Part shown: positions 1-7,505 of the stretch, piece by piece
Position numbering within the stretch: position 1 is the first letter of the stretch
How the letters are laid out: the number at the start of each line of letters is the position of its first letter
From: an uncultured Eubacteriales bacterium
GTDB lineage: Bacteria > Bacillota > Clostridia > Christensenellales > CAG-138
Direction: 5' to 3'
NCBI GenBank assembly: GCA_902768795.1
Contig: CACXMS010000008.1
Coordinates: forward strand, 1-56,507
DNA: 56,507 bases
Made by a program: the position numbers and the translations under genes
Notes under the pieces: model-generated
Databases searched by the model: none
The model's input: the letters and a program-made list of their open reading frames with translations, nothing else
What the model was told of the DNA's origin: nothing

Positions 1-80
1 TCCGAACACAGAAGTTAAGCTCACATACACCGACAATACTTGGCTGGAGACGGCCCGGGAAGATAGGCAGCTGCCGGGAT
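1..80 (+). rRNA. 5S ribosomal RNA, 3' portion
   Basis: The first bases carry the conserved loop B/helix III segment of 5S rRNA (CCGAACACAGAAGTTAAGC at 2-20). The usual distal hairpins follow, with a pyrimidine-poor 3' strand ending near position 80. The 5' part lies outside the window, so this is the end of an rRNA operon. The 3' end is estimated from the start of the terminator stem, not from pairing with the missing 5' strand. Confidence 0.93.
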
Positions 81-85
81 CCATT

Positions 86-117
86 GAGACACTCTTTCGG
101 GTGTCTCTTTTCTTTTT
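86..117 (+). terminator. Rho-independent terminator of the rRNA operon
   Basis: The inverted repeat GAGACAC (86-92) / GTGTCTC (101-107) has an 8-nt loop. It is followed by a T-rich tract (107-117), just after the 5S rRNA. Confidence 0.9.
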
Positions 118-163
118 CCCGCCTCGTTCGCGGTTGTTTTTCGAAAACTCCCCGGATTCGCAA

Positions 164-191
164 TTGACAAAGTATTTACAAATGGTATAAT
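164..191 (+). promoter_or_regulatory. Sigma-A promoter of the TetR-led operon
   Basis: TTGACA (164-169) and TATAAT (186-191) are separated by 16 nt. Both hexamers are perfect consensus. The only gene start downstream is the TetR gene. Confidence 0.88.
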
Positions 192-196
192 CAATA

Positions 197-208
197 TGAA
201 CGTGTTCA
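197..208. promoter_or_regulatory. Candidate operator for the adjacent TetR protein
   Basis: A perfect inverted repeat, TGAAC-GT-GTTCA, lies 5 nt after the -10 box and overlaps the expected transcription start. Repressors of the TetR family typically autoregulate through such dyads. The assignment to this regulator is by position only. Confidence 0.5.
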
Positions 209-241
209 CAAACGCGTCCTTTGACGCGGGAAAGGACGGAA

Positions 242-811
242 ATGCCGAAGATCATTGAGAATCTGCAGGAGCGGCTGCTTTCGGCAGCGCGCCTGCAGCT
301 CGAAGCGGAGGGCTATTCCGCTCTGACGATGCGCGGCATTGCAAAAGCAAGCGGCGTCGGCGTCGGCACGGTTTACAACTATTATCCGTCCAAGGATGCG
401 CTGATTGCGTCGTTTGTGGCGGCGGATTGGCGCGCTGTGATGGAACAGATTGCAAAAGCGTCGGAGGGATGCTCCGCGGAACGGATCCTGCATGCAGAAT
501 ATGACGGCGTGCGCCGCTTTTCGGAGCAGCATCGGGCGCTTTTTTCCGATCCGGGCGCGATCCGCACCTATGCTGCGCTCCCGCGGGACTGGCACGAGCG
601 GCTTCGCGCGCAGCTGGCTGCGCCGCTTGCAGCGGCGCTCCAAAGGGAAGGCCATCCGAACGCGGCGTTTTTATCGCTGTTTCTTGTCGAATCGCTGCTG
701 ACCTGGTCGGCGGGCGACGCCGATCGGGACGCGCTGTTTGCGGTTTTTGAACCGATTCTGAAGAATTCGGTTTCAGAACATAATCATTCGGAATCAAACA
801 AAGGAGTGTGA
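242..811 (+). CDS. TetR/AcrR family transcriptional regulator
   Basis: A 189-residue one-component regulator, probably repressing its own operon. The N-terminal 50 residues form the TetR helix-turn-helix, with the family signature LTMRGIAKASGVGVGTVYNYY followed by the K-x-L helix. The rest is a helical ligand-binding domain with no recognisable ligand motif. The start is taken as ATG 242 because AAAGGA (231-236) sits 5 nt upstream; the in-frame TTG at 221 has no ribosome site. The gene is preceded by a consensus promoter and a dyad. It ends 6 nt before the flavin-reductase-like gene, so the ligand is probably a substrate or product of the operon's enzymes. Confidence 0.92.
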   Translation: MPKIIENLQERLLSAARLQLEAEGYSALTMRGIAKASGVGVGTVYNYYPSKDALIASFVAADWRAVMEQIAKASEGCSAERILHAEYDGVRRFSEQHRALFSDPGAIRTYAALPRDWHERLRAQLAAPLAAALQREGHPNAAFLSLFLVESLLTWSAGDADRDALFAVFEPILKNSVSEHNHSESNKGV

Positions 812-817
812 ATCCAT

Positions 818-1753
818 ATGAGCAGTTTTGAGAACCTACGCATTGTCGACAACTTCTACCAGACCTCCCTCTTTTTCCCGATGCCGACCGTTCTGATCAG
901 CACGCTGACCGAAACCGGCATGACGACGCTCGGGCCGTATTCCCTCGTGCAGCCGTACTACGTCGCGGGGAAGGACTATTACGCGATGCTGTTGCAGTGC
1001 CGCAACTCGTCGAACACCGCGCAGAACATTCTTCGCACGGGCAAGTGCGCGATCAACTTTGTCGACGACAAGCCGGCGACGTTCAAGGAGGCCGTGAAGC
1101 TGTCGTGGCCGGGCGATAAACCCGAGGAAAAGATGCCGAAGGTCAATTTCCGCCTCGAAAAGTCGATGATCGAGGAGGAGAATCCGGTGGACGTCCGTCC
1201 CCAGGTGCTGACCGACGCGATCGAGGTCATCGAATGCACCTGGATGCGCGAGCTGGACGGCGCGGCCGCCGATCAGCCGGGCTGCCTGACCGGCTATGAG
1301 CCGCCGTATCACGATTTCAACGGCATCACGTCAAAGTTCGGCGCGCACTTCATCCTGCGCGTCGACCGGATCCTGATGAAAAAGCGGTATTCGGATGCGA
1401 TCATCAACGGCGTCAAGGCGTCGGACTTCCCGAAACTGCCGGTCGACTACGGCTACCGCGACAGCAAGAATTTCTGGTTCCATCGCGCGCCGCTTCGGAT
1501 GCGCGCCGAGCTGCTGGCGGTCCGGAAGCAGACGCTTTCGTCCGTGCGTTACGCCGCGGACCGCGCCGACGACAAGGTGAAATTTGCCGACGACGCGCTC
1601 GAAACGATCCTGAACGTGCCGCGCGTGTTCCTGCCGCTGGTGCTGAAGGGCTGCGTGGACTGGGCGAAAGAAAACAATGTCACGCTGATCACGGCGGAGC
1701 ACATGAAGATCATCAACGATAAGCGCGCAAAAGAGAAGAACGCGAAAAAATAA
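818..1753 (+). CDS. Flavin reductase-like (FMN-binding split-barrel) protein
   Basis: 311 residues. The N-terminal ~200 residues resemble the flavin reductase/flavoredoxin split barrel: a PMPTVLISTL strand, a TLGPYSLVQP turn where FMN would sit, and a later segment (NGITSKFGAHFILRVDRI) typical of these dimeric FMN proteins. The C-terminal ~100 residues are Lys/Arg-rich and include a PCP-red-like/helical part (ADDALETILNVP..FLP..LKGCVDWA); I do not recognise a precise family for it. Role: probably binds FMN and reduces flavin or a hydrophobic substrate with NAD(P)H. RBS AAGGAGTG precedes ATG 818. It is the first enzyme gene of the TetR operon. Confidence 0.75.
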   Translation: MSSFENLRIVDNFYQTSLFFPMPTVLISTLTETGMTTLGPYSLVQPYYVAGKDYYAMLLQCRNSSNTAQNILRTGKCAINFVDDKPATFKEAVKLSWPGDKPEEKMPKVNFRLEKSMIEEENPVDVRPQVLTDAIEVIECTWMRELDGAAADQPGCLTGYEPPYHDFNGITSKFGAHFILRVDRILMKKRYSDAIINGVKASDFPKLPVDYGYRDSKNFWFHRAPLRMRAELLAVRKQTLSSVRYAADRADDKVKFADDALETILNVPRVFLPLVLKGCVDWAKENNVTLITAEHMKIINDKRAKEKNAKK

Positions 1754-1767
1754 GGGAGGAAACGGAA

Positions 1768-2628
1768 ATGAAAGTCGTACTTGCAGGCGCATTCGGAAAC
1801 TTAGGCGCCGAGATTCTGAAGAGCTTATGCCGTGACGGTCATACGGTCGTTGCGGCGGATCTGAAGGAACGTCCCGTTTCGGGAACCGAAGGGAAATATA
1901 CGTTCGTTCCGATCGACGCCACCGACCCCGAAACGCTGCACGGCCTTTGTGACGGCGCGGACGCGGTCGTTACGACGATGGGATTGACCGGCGCTTCGAC
2001 GCGGTTCACGGCGTACGACATCGATTACAACGGCAATATGAATTTGTACACGGAAGCGAAGCGCGCGGGCGTGAAGAAATTCCATTACATTTCCGTTATC
2101 TCCTGCGACGAGCCGGGCGCGGAGAAGGTGCCGATGCTGCACGCGAAGTATCTGATGGAGCAGGAGATCAAAAAACAGCCGATGGACTGGGTCATCTACC
2201 GGCCGACCGGGTATTTCTACGACATCTGCAAGGTGTTCAAACCGTACGTCGACAAGGGCGAAATGCAGCTTTTGAAAGGGTATGGCGGCGTGAAGGCGAA
2301 CGTCGTGGACTGCGCGGACTTTGCGGACTTCATCGTCGCGCATCTTGACGACGCGAACGTCGTTTACAATGTCGGCGGCAAGGAAACCTATACATACGAA
2401 GAAATGGCGAAGATGTGCTTCGACGCTGCGGGAAAGCCGCTGAAGATCAAGTGGGCGCCGATCTGGCTGTTCGGGATCCTGGCGAATCTTCCGAAAATCA
2501 AAAAAGCGGGCAAGCACGACATCATTCTGTTCTCGAAATGGACGCTGAGCCACGATCTGGTCGGCGATACGAAGGTCGGGGAAAAGAGCTTTGCCGCGTA
2601 CATCAAAGACTATTTCAAGGAGGCGTAA
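1768..2628 (+). CDS. NmrA-like / atypical SDR NAD(P)-binding protein
   Basis: 286 residues with an N-terminal Rossmann fold: VVLAGAFGNLGAEI (residues 3-16) is the GxxGxxG dinucleotide loop, and ADLKERP at the end of strand 2 suggests NADP or NAD choice. No classical SDR YxxxK pair is evident, as in NmrA/atypical SDRs, which include biliverdin reductase B and UDP-sugar epimerase-like proteins. HYISVIS and WVIYRPTGYFYD match the family pattern. Strong RBS GGGAGG precedes ATG 1768. The gene lies 14 nt after the flavin-reductase-like gene and 3 nt before the DUF1295 gene, so it is co-translated. The substrate is unknown. Confidence 0.85.
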   Translation: MKVVLAGAFGNLGAEILKSLCRDGHTVVAADLKERPVSGTEGKYTFVPIDATDPETLHGLCDGADAVVTTMGLTGASTRFTAYDIDYNGNMNLYTEAKRAGVKKFHYISVISCDEPGAEKVPMLHAKYLMEQEIKKQPMDWVIYRPTGYFYDICKVFKPYVDKGEMQLLKGYGGVKANVVDCADFADFIVAHLDDANVVYNVGGKETYTYEEMAKMCFDAAGKPLKIKWAPIWLFGILANLPKIKKAGKHDIILFSKWTLSHDLVGDTKVGEKSFAAYIKDYFKEA

Positions 2629-2631
2629 CCG

Positions 2632-3435
2632 ATGGGCTGGGGATATCTTGGGATCATCTGCGCCGTGTGCGCGCTGTGCTGTGCCATCGGATTCAAGAAA
2701 TTCGTATGGTTCCTTTCGATCGGCTACGGCTTTGCGATCGCGGGCGGCGCGATCACGGTGCTGATTTTCGTGCTGGCAAACGGCTGGGCGGGCAACCTCA
2801 TCTGGCTTGCGATTCTGCAGACGCTCCTGTTTTTGGCGTACGGCGCGCGGCTTTCGGGATTTTTGCTGTATCGCGAGCTGAAGAACAAGGCGTACCGCAA
2901 GGTGCTCAATGAAGACGCCGGCGGGGATAAAAAGATGCCGGTCTTCGTTCTGATCGCGATCTGGCTGATCGTCGCGGCGCTGTATACCGCGCAGGTCACG
3001 CCGGTGTTCTACCGGTACTTCAATCAGAAAACGGATTACATCGTGCCGCTGATCGGCATGGCGGTTTCGGTATGCGGGCTCGTGCTGGAGTCGGTTGCCG
3101 ATAAGCAGAAGAGCGAACAGAAGAAAGAAAACCCGAACATGGTTGCGACGAAGGGACTGTATAGGATCGTGCGCTGTCCGAATTATTTCGGGGAGATTCT
3201 GTTCTGGGTCGGCGTATTCGTGTCCGGCGTGACCGCGTACACCGGCTGGGGACAGTGGACGGTTGCGATCGTCGCGCTGATCTCGATCGTGTACATCATG
3301 TTCAACGGCGCGCAGCGCCTTGAAAAGCGTCAGAACGAACGGTACGGCAAGGACAAAGCGTATCAGGAATATGTTTCCAAAACGCCGATCATCCTGCCGC
3401 TTGTGCCGCTGTATCATCTGAACAAACAGAAATAA
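2632..3435 (+). CDS. DUF1295 family membrane protein (steroid 5-alpha-reductase-like)
   Basis: 267 residues and multi-spanning, with hydrophobic segments near residues 4-24, 28-48, 50-70, 102-122, 135-155, 180-200 and 205-225. The C-terminal part carries the DUF1295/ICMT-like signature GLYRIVRCPNYFGEIL followed by ERRQ-like RLEKRQNERYG and YQEYVSKTPIILP. Family members use NADPH to reduce lipid or polyprenoid-like double bonds, or are uncharacterised. Its position in a run of reductase-like genes suggests a membrane-embedded reduction step. Only 3 nt separate it from the SDR gene. Confidence 0.88.
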   Translation: MGWGYLGIICAVCALCCAIGFKKFVWFLSIGYGFAIAGGAITVLIFVLANGWAGNLIWLAILQTLLFLAYGARLSGFLLYRELKNKAYRKVLNEDAGGDKKMPVFVLIAIWLIVAALYTAQVTPVFYRYFNQKTDYIVPLIGMAVSVCGLVLESVADKQKSEQKKENPNMVATKGLYRIVRCPNYFGEILFWVGVFVSGVTAYTGWGQWTVAIVALISIVYIMFNGAQRLEKRQNERYGKDKAYQEYVSKTPIILPLVPLYHLNKQK

Positions 3436-3453
3436 AACCGGAGGAGAGGGGCA

Positions 3454-4095
3454 ATGAAAGAGTTTACCGTACCCATGGCGCTCGTGGATTTCATACCGGT
3501 GGCGTTTTTCGCCGTCGCTTCCGTGATCCTGATGCGCGATCTGTACAACAAAATGAGCAAAGGCGCGTTTGCGCTGTTTGCGGCAGGCTCGATCAACGTA
3601 GCGTTTGCCGGCGCGATGAAAGCACTGTATAAACTGCTGTACGCGGCGGGGATCTGCGACTTTACCGTGCTCTCCGACATGATGTTTCCGGTGCAGTCGG
3701 TCGGCTTTCTGCTCGCGGGGATCGCGCTCGTCGCGATGCTGTGTCACCGGCAGAAGAAGGAAACAGCGGCTGCGGCGGTTGTCGCGCCGGCGGTGTTCAA
3801 GGGGACGTTCCTGTTCGTCGGACTCATGGTGGCGGGCTTCGGCATGATGAACGCGTCGCTTTGCGTGCTTTCCGGAAAAATGAAGAAGCCGTGGCTGTCC
3901 GTGTTCTTTGTCTACGCGTTCGTCAGCGTGCTGGTGATGGGCTATCTGTCCTCGAAGGATTTCGGAACCTCGTCGATGAACTGGATCGCACAGGGGATCA
4001 ATCTCATGGGTCAGGGCGCATTTTTGACCGGCACGATTCTTGCACATCGGTTCGGGCTGAATGAGCTCAGACTGCGCGGAGAGGAAACGGTATGA
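3454..4095 (+). CDS. Six-TM membrane protein of unknown function
   Basis: 213 residues with six predicted membrane spans, near residues 8-27, 38-57, 77-97, 115-137, 147-166 and 177-197. Basic loops include CHRQKKE and GKMKKPW. No catalytic motif or named family is recognised. RBS GGAGAGGGG precedes ATG 3454. Its stop overlaps the start of the next gene (ATGA at 4092-4095), so the two are translationally coupled and probably act together. Confidence 0.75.
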   Translation: MKEFTVPMALVDFIPVAFFAVASVILMRDLYNKMSKGAFALFAAGSINVAFAGAMKALYKLLYAAGICDFTVLSDMMFPVQSVGFLLAGIALVAMLCHRQKKETAAAAVVAPAVFKGTFLFVGLMVAGFGMMNASLCVLSGKMKKPWLSVFFVYAFVSVLVMGYLSSKDFGTSSMNWIAQGINLMGQGAFLTGTILAHRFGLNELRLRGEETV

Positions 4096-4739
4096 CGGAG
4101 AAGGCGCTCGCGCTCCTCTCGGACCGGTTTTCGCTTGAAGAAGTTCCTGCGGGAGAATTTGCCGCACTGAAGATCCGCGGCATGCGATTTACGGTACGCG
4201 CGTATGAGGCAAAGGGACTCGGACATGTGTCCGTCCTGCAGGCGAAGGGCTTTTTCGGATGGATGCATATGGATACGCTGATCGTCGATCCGCTCGAAAA
4301 GGATCTTCCGCTGTTTTCGTGCGACCGTGTGCACGCGTTCGGCAGGGAACTGCTGCTCGGCGAGCTGTACGATACGCTTTTGACGCCGCGCCCGTTCGAT
4401 TCGATTGCGGCGGTCAGGGCGGCGTTTTCGGATCTGAAGGATTCCGACCGCGGCACGCATTGGTATGACAGCATCCGCCTGCCGGAAAGCTTTGCCAAAA
4501 CCGGCAAAAAGGCAGATGTGCCGCGGCTGGAACAGCTCGAGGAGCGGTTCCTTGCGGCATACCTTGCCGCGACGCCGGAGGAGCCGTGCGATCCGGCCGC
4601 GAAAAAGGCGAAGGCGGCTGTCTATGTCGACGGCCTGCTCGAAAACGGCGGTCCTTCCACCGACGTCTTCTTAAAGGCGCTCGGGCGCGAAAAAACCGAG
4701 GCCCTGTTTCGCAGGGTCCTGTTCGGAACCGGGATTTGA
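4092..4739 (+). CDS. Ferredoxin-dependent bilin reductase-like protein (tentative)
   Basis: 215 residues with no signal peptide. It resembles the FDBR fold (PcyA/PebS/HY2) by two blocks recalled from Synechocystis PcyA. Block 1: residues 71-80, DLPLFSCDRV, match PcyA GLPLFGCDIV, placing Asp78 at the catalytic Asp105. Block 2: residues 172-211, with an AK-AAVYVDGLLEN stretch, a Thr/Leu helix, LGREKTEALF and VLFG, match the PcyA C-terminal helix pair ending in VLFD. The PcyA His88 position aligns with Asp61 (gap-free alignment), so a typical biliverdin reductase is not proven. It is ~30 residues shorter than PcyA at the N-terminus. It is the last gene of an operon with FMN-, NAD(P)H- and membrane-reductase-like proteins. 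Without a database search this stays a by-eye homology. Confidence 0.5.
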   Translation: MTEKALALLSDRFSLEEVPAGEFAALKIRGMRFTVRAYEAKGLGHVSVLQAKGFFGWMHMDTLIVDPLEKDLPLFSCDRVHAFGRELLLGELYDTLLTPRPFDSIAAVRAAFSDLKDSDRGTHWYDSIRLPESFAKTGKKADVPRLEQLEERFLAAYLAATPEEPCDPAAKKAKAAVYVDGLLENGGPSTDVFLKALGREKTEALFRRVLFGTGI

Positions 4740-4760
4740 ACCGGCACAAAGAAAAGCAAA

Positions 4761-4788
4761 CGGCCGCGAAGCATCCGCTTCGCGGCCG
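4761..4788 (-). terminator. Convergent-region terminator, mainly for the moaE/mog pair
   Basis: A perfect 12-bp inverted repeat, CGGCCGCGAAGC / GCTTCGCGGCCG, has a 4-nt loop. On the minus strand it is followed by TTTGCTTTTCTTTG, a good U-tract. On the plus strand the tract is weak (AAGTGTTT), so it may work partly in both directions. Confidence 0.85.
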
Positions 4789-4807
4789 AAGTGTTTATCA
4801 TCGGGCG

Positions 4808-5215
4808 TTAATCCGGGATCGGATCGCCCGCGTAATACTCCCGCTCCGTCACGCAGATGGTTTTCAGCTCGTTGACCAGGCTCTCAAGCGCGTCAATGAC
4901 GTGCGGGCGGATGTCGCCGCCGACAAGAACGAGCATCAGATCGTCCCCGACGCGCAGGATCCCCTTGTTGAGCCAGACGTTCACGTAATAAATGCCGGGA
5001 AGCTGCCGCGCGCGGTCACAGGCGGCGGCCGCCGCCTGCGGGTCATAGGAAAAGCGCAGCGCGGTCACAACGCGATCCGTCTGCTCGCCGCCGCGCACCG
5101 CGGATTTCGGCGTGGCGCGCACGACGCCGTTGTGCATCAGATACATGCCGCATTGCCGCGCGGCGGGGGACTTTTTGGCAGCTGCAAGCCATTCTTCCAT
5201 CGACGGACGTTCCAT
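4808..5215 (-). CDS. moaE: MoaE-like molybdopterin synthase large-subunit family protein
   Basis: 135 residues. MoaE is the catalytic subunit of molybdopterin synthase, transferring sulfur from MoaD thiocarboxylate to precursor Z. Family features are the early GV-VR segment and the later strand-helix unit GILRVGDDLMLVLVGGDIRPHV with an ALE-LVNELK helix. The canonical C-terminal WKKE lysine motif is not present: after LK the chain reads TICVTEREYY, so activity as a standard synthase is uncertain. Start ATG 5215 is preferred because GGAG lies 9 nt upstream; an in-frame GTG at 5233 has no ribosome site. It follows the mog-like gene on the same strand. Confidence 0.65.
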   Translation of the reverse strand: MERPSMEEWLAAAKKSPAARQCGMYLMHNGVVRATPKSAVRGGEQTDRVVTALRFSYDPQAAAAACDRARQLPGIYYVNVWLNKGILRVGDDLMLVLVGGDIRPHVIDALESLVNELKTICVTEREYYAGDPIPD

Positions 5216-5251
5216 ACCGTTTTTCTCCTGCACCTGATTTCGCTTGGCGCG

Positions 5252-5746
5252 TTATCCCGCGCAATCGGCGCTGCCTGCGCCGAGCAGCATTTCCAGCCCG
5301 TGCGCGATCGGATCGATCACCGCCAGGAGATTCTCCTCGGCGGCTTTCGGACTGCCGGGCAGATTGACGATCAGCGATTTCCCGCGAATTCCGGCAACGC
5401 TGCGCGAAAGGCATCCTTTCGGCGTAATCTGCATGGAAACGGCGCGCATGCGCTCGGGAATGCCGGGCGTGAGCCGTTCCAGAAGCGGCAGCGTCGCCTC
5501 GGGCGTCCGGTCGCGCGGGGAAAACCCCGTTCCGCCGGTCGTCAGGATCAGCGCCGCGCAAAGATCGTCCGCCGCGTGCAAAAGCTCGCGCCGGATCGCG
5601 TCGGGTTCGTCGGGTACGAGCGCGGTTCGGATGACTTCGTAGCCCCGCTCGCGCAGCAGCGCGCAGAGCTTCGGCCCGCTCGTATCGGTTCGCTCGCCGC
5701 GCGCGCCCCTGTCGCTTACGGTGATGACGGCTGCTGTAAAATGCAT
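5252..5746 (-). CDS. mog: MogA/MoaB-family molybdopterin adenylyltransferase
   Basis: 164 residues, about the usual length. MogA adenylates molybdopterin with ATP before metal insertion. Signatures present: AAVITVSDRGARGERTDTSG at the N-terminus (ITVSDS/RxxxGxxxDxSG), the pterin/nucleotide loop LTTGGTGFSPRDRTPEA (68-84), and RGKSLIVNLPGSPKAAEE, the NLPGSP motif. RBS GGAGG is placed 6 nt before ATG 5746. It pairs with the downstream moaE-like gene; no moaA, moaC, moaD or moeA is in the window. Confidence 0.92.
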   Translation of the reverse strand: MHFTAAVITVSDRGARGERTDTSGPKLCALLRERGYEVIRTALVPDEPDAIRRELLHAADDLCAALILTTGGTGFSPRDRTPEATLPLLERLTPGIPERMRAVSMQITPKGCLSRSVAGIRGKSLIVNLPGSPKAAEENLLAVIDPIAHGLEMLLGAGSADCAG

Positions 5747-5869
5747 GACGGTTCCTCCCTGCGCCGCGCCGCGGCGCCCGTTTCTTACCCGTATTATACG
5801 GCTTTCCCGTTTTCCTTGTCAACTGTGCCGTACCATCCAAAAAAGCCGGCCTTACTTTTCTTTTACATA

Positions 5870-5898
5870 TTGACAAACCGCCGGTTGTGGATTACAAT
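5870..5898 (+). promoter_or_regulatory. Sigma-A promoter of the 13-gene inositol-type operon
   Basis: TTGACA (5870-5875), 17-nt spacer, TACAAT (5893-5898). No other convincing promoter or terminator is seen between here and the terminator at 20811, so genes 5979-20794 probably form one transcript. Confidence 0.87.
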
Positions 5899-5908
5899 AG
5901 TATCGAGC

Positions 5909-5927
5909 GTAAACGTTTTCGTAAACG
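5909..5927. promoter_or_regulatory. LacI/CcpA-type operator over the transcription start
   Basis: GTAAACGTTTTC (5909-5920) is a near-palindrome around a central CG, as in operators of LacI-family repressors. GTAAACG is repeated at 5921-5927. The element starts 11 nt after the -10 box and so covers the expected start site. Likely meaning: repression relieved by an inositol-like ligand, or catabolite control. No LacI-family gene is in the window. Confidence 0.5.
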
Positions 5928-5978
5928 CGAAACGAACGAAATCCCATCATGTGATTCGGCGGGCGAACGGGAGGAAAC

Positions 5979-6743
5979 ATGATTTCGACATTGCTTTTCG
6001 ACCTCGGCGGGACGCTGCATGACGTCCGGGGGACGGAGGAATCGCGGCTGCGGTTTGCGGCGCATCTGATCCGCCGGCTCGGGCAGTACGGGATCGTTCT
6101 CGATACGACGCCGGAGGAGTTGAACCGGCGTCTGCGCGTCAACGCGGAGGCGTATAAGAAGCGCGGCGAGCGCGATTTAAGCGAACTGCCGCAGGAAGTG
6201 ATCTGGAACGACTGGTATCTGAAGGAGTACGCGATCGGGCGCGAACGGCTTGCGCCGATCGCCGAGGAACTGAGCTTTCTGTACGATTACGAGCGCGTCG
6301 AGAACATGCGAAAGCCGCGGTTAAAGGAAACCGTGGAGGAGCTGCACGCGCTCGGCGTTCGCATGGGGATCGTTTCGAACATTATTTCCACGTCGCTCGT
6401 GCCGCACATGCTGAACGAATACGGAATCGCGCAGTATATGGAAACGGTCGTCATGTCCGCGGGGACCGGGATCCGCAAACCCGATCCGCGCATCTTTGCG
6501 ATCGCGATGCAGCGGATGGGCGTGACCGCGACGGAAACGGGGTATGTCGGCGATACGGTCTCGCGGGATGTGCGCGGCGCAAGAAACGCTAAGATGGGGC
6601 TTGTGATCCGGATCGAAAATCCCTCGATCGCGCATCGGGACGTCGGATTTACGGGCGAGGACGCGCCAAAACCCGACTTTGTGATTCAGGCGTTGGATGA
6701 AATTCCGGGGATTATCCGCCGGATCAATCATATCGAATCATAA
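5979..6743 (+). CDS. HAD-superfamily protein, paralogue 1 of 4
   Basis: 254 residues. HAD motifs: I FDLGGTL with nucleophile Asp8, II GIVSN with Ser133, III RKPDP with Lys167, IV GDTVSRD with Asp192/Asp197. The usual acid/base Asp two residues after the nucleophile (DxD) is Gly10, so ordinary phosphatase chemistry is doubtful. A helical C1-type cap lies at about 18-110. RBS GGGAGG precedes ATG 5979. It is the first gene of the operon and the most divergent of the four paralogues; the other three share a YRK/YRE...LW-x-WL cap signature. Substrate unknown; perhaps a phosphorylated or activated by-product of the pathway downstream. Confidence 0.9.
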   Translation: MISTLLFDLGGTLHDVRGTEESRLRFAAHLIRRLGQYGIVLDTTPEELNRRLRVNAEAYKKRGERDLSELPQEVIWNDWYLKEYAIGRERLAPIAEELSFLYDYERVENMRKPRLKETVEELHALGVRMGIVSNIISTSLVPHMLNEYGIAQYMETVVMSAGTGIRKPDPRIFAIAMQRMGVTATETGYVGDTVSRDVRGARNAKMGLVIRIENPSIAHRDVGFTGEDAPKPDFVIQALDEIPGIIRRINHIES

Positions 6744-6766
6744 CAGCAGAAAAGGAGAGACAGCAC

Positions 6767-7501
6767 ATGACAGACACGATCTTTTTCGACGTCGGCAACA
6801 CGCTTCGCATTGTGATCCGCGATCCGGAGTTTTCCGCCGCAGCCGAGCGCGAGCTGATGGAGCTTGTCGGCGCGACCGAATCGCACGACGAATTCTATGC
6901 CAAACTGGAACAGCGGTGGCAGAAGTACCGCAAGGAAGTCAAAAAGACGCTGCTGGACGCCGGAGAGATGGAGCTCTGGAGTCAGCATTTGCTGCCCGAT
7001 TACGATCCGGAGCGTGTCTGCGCGCACGCCGGCCGGCTGACGCGGCTGTGGCGCGATCACGACGGGCGCCGCGTCCCGCGGGACGATGTGAAATCCACGA
7101 TCATCGAGCTGGATCGCAGAGGGTACACGCTCGGCATCATCGCCAACACGATCACCGAAACGGAGATTCCCGACTGGATGATTTCCGACGGCGTCGCGCA
7201 TTATTTCAAGGCCGTGATTCTCTCCTCAAAGGTTCGCCTTCGCAAGCCGGATCCGGAGATTTATTTTCTCGCGTGCCGCGCGATCGGCAAAAAGCCGGAG
7301 CAGTGCGCGTATGTCGGGGACAACCCGATCCGCGATGTCGAAGGCACGCGCAAGGCGGGGTTTGCGAAGATGATCCGCATCGACGAGCCGGACACGATCA
7401 GAAACGAGCCGCAGGAAATCATTCTGCAGCCGGATCATACGATCACGCGCATTTCGGAGCTTTTGGACATCTTCCCGCCGCTGGACAAAAAGGAGGCATA
7501 A
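6767..7501 (+). CDS. HAD-superfamily protein, paralogue 2 of 4
   Basis: 244 residues. Motif I FFDVGNTL (Asp8) again lacks the second Asp. Motif II reads GIIANT, with Ala126 where a Ser or Thr normally binds phosphate, making this the copy with the most altered active site. Motif III RKPDP (Lys160) and motif IV GDNPIRD (Asp185/Asp190) are kept. The cap carries WQKYRKEV and MELWSQHLLP, shared in outline with copies 3 and 4. RBS AAAGGAGAG precedes ATG 6767. It ends 4 nt before copy 3. Possibly a regulatory or structural partner of its neighbours, or an enzyme with non-phosphatase chemistry. Confidence 0.9.
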   Translation: MTDTIFFDVGNTLRIVIRDPEFSAAAERELMELVGATESHDEFYAKLEQRWQKYRKEVKKTLLDAGEMELWSQHLLPDYDPERVCAHAGRLTRLWRDHDGRRVPRDDVKSTIIELDRRGYTLGIIANTITETEIPDWMISDGVAHYFKAVILSSKVRLRKPDPEIYFLACRAIGKKPEQCAYVGDNPIRDVEGTRKAGFAKMIRIDEPDTIRNEPQEIILQPDHTITRISELLDIFPPLDKKEA

Positions 7502-7505
7502 ACGC

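Noticed and set aside
4586..6022. A plus-strand open frame across the moaE/mog pair
   Set aside because: It is antisense to two recognised genes and crosses a terminator hairpin and a promoter.
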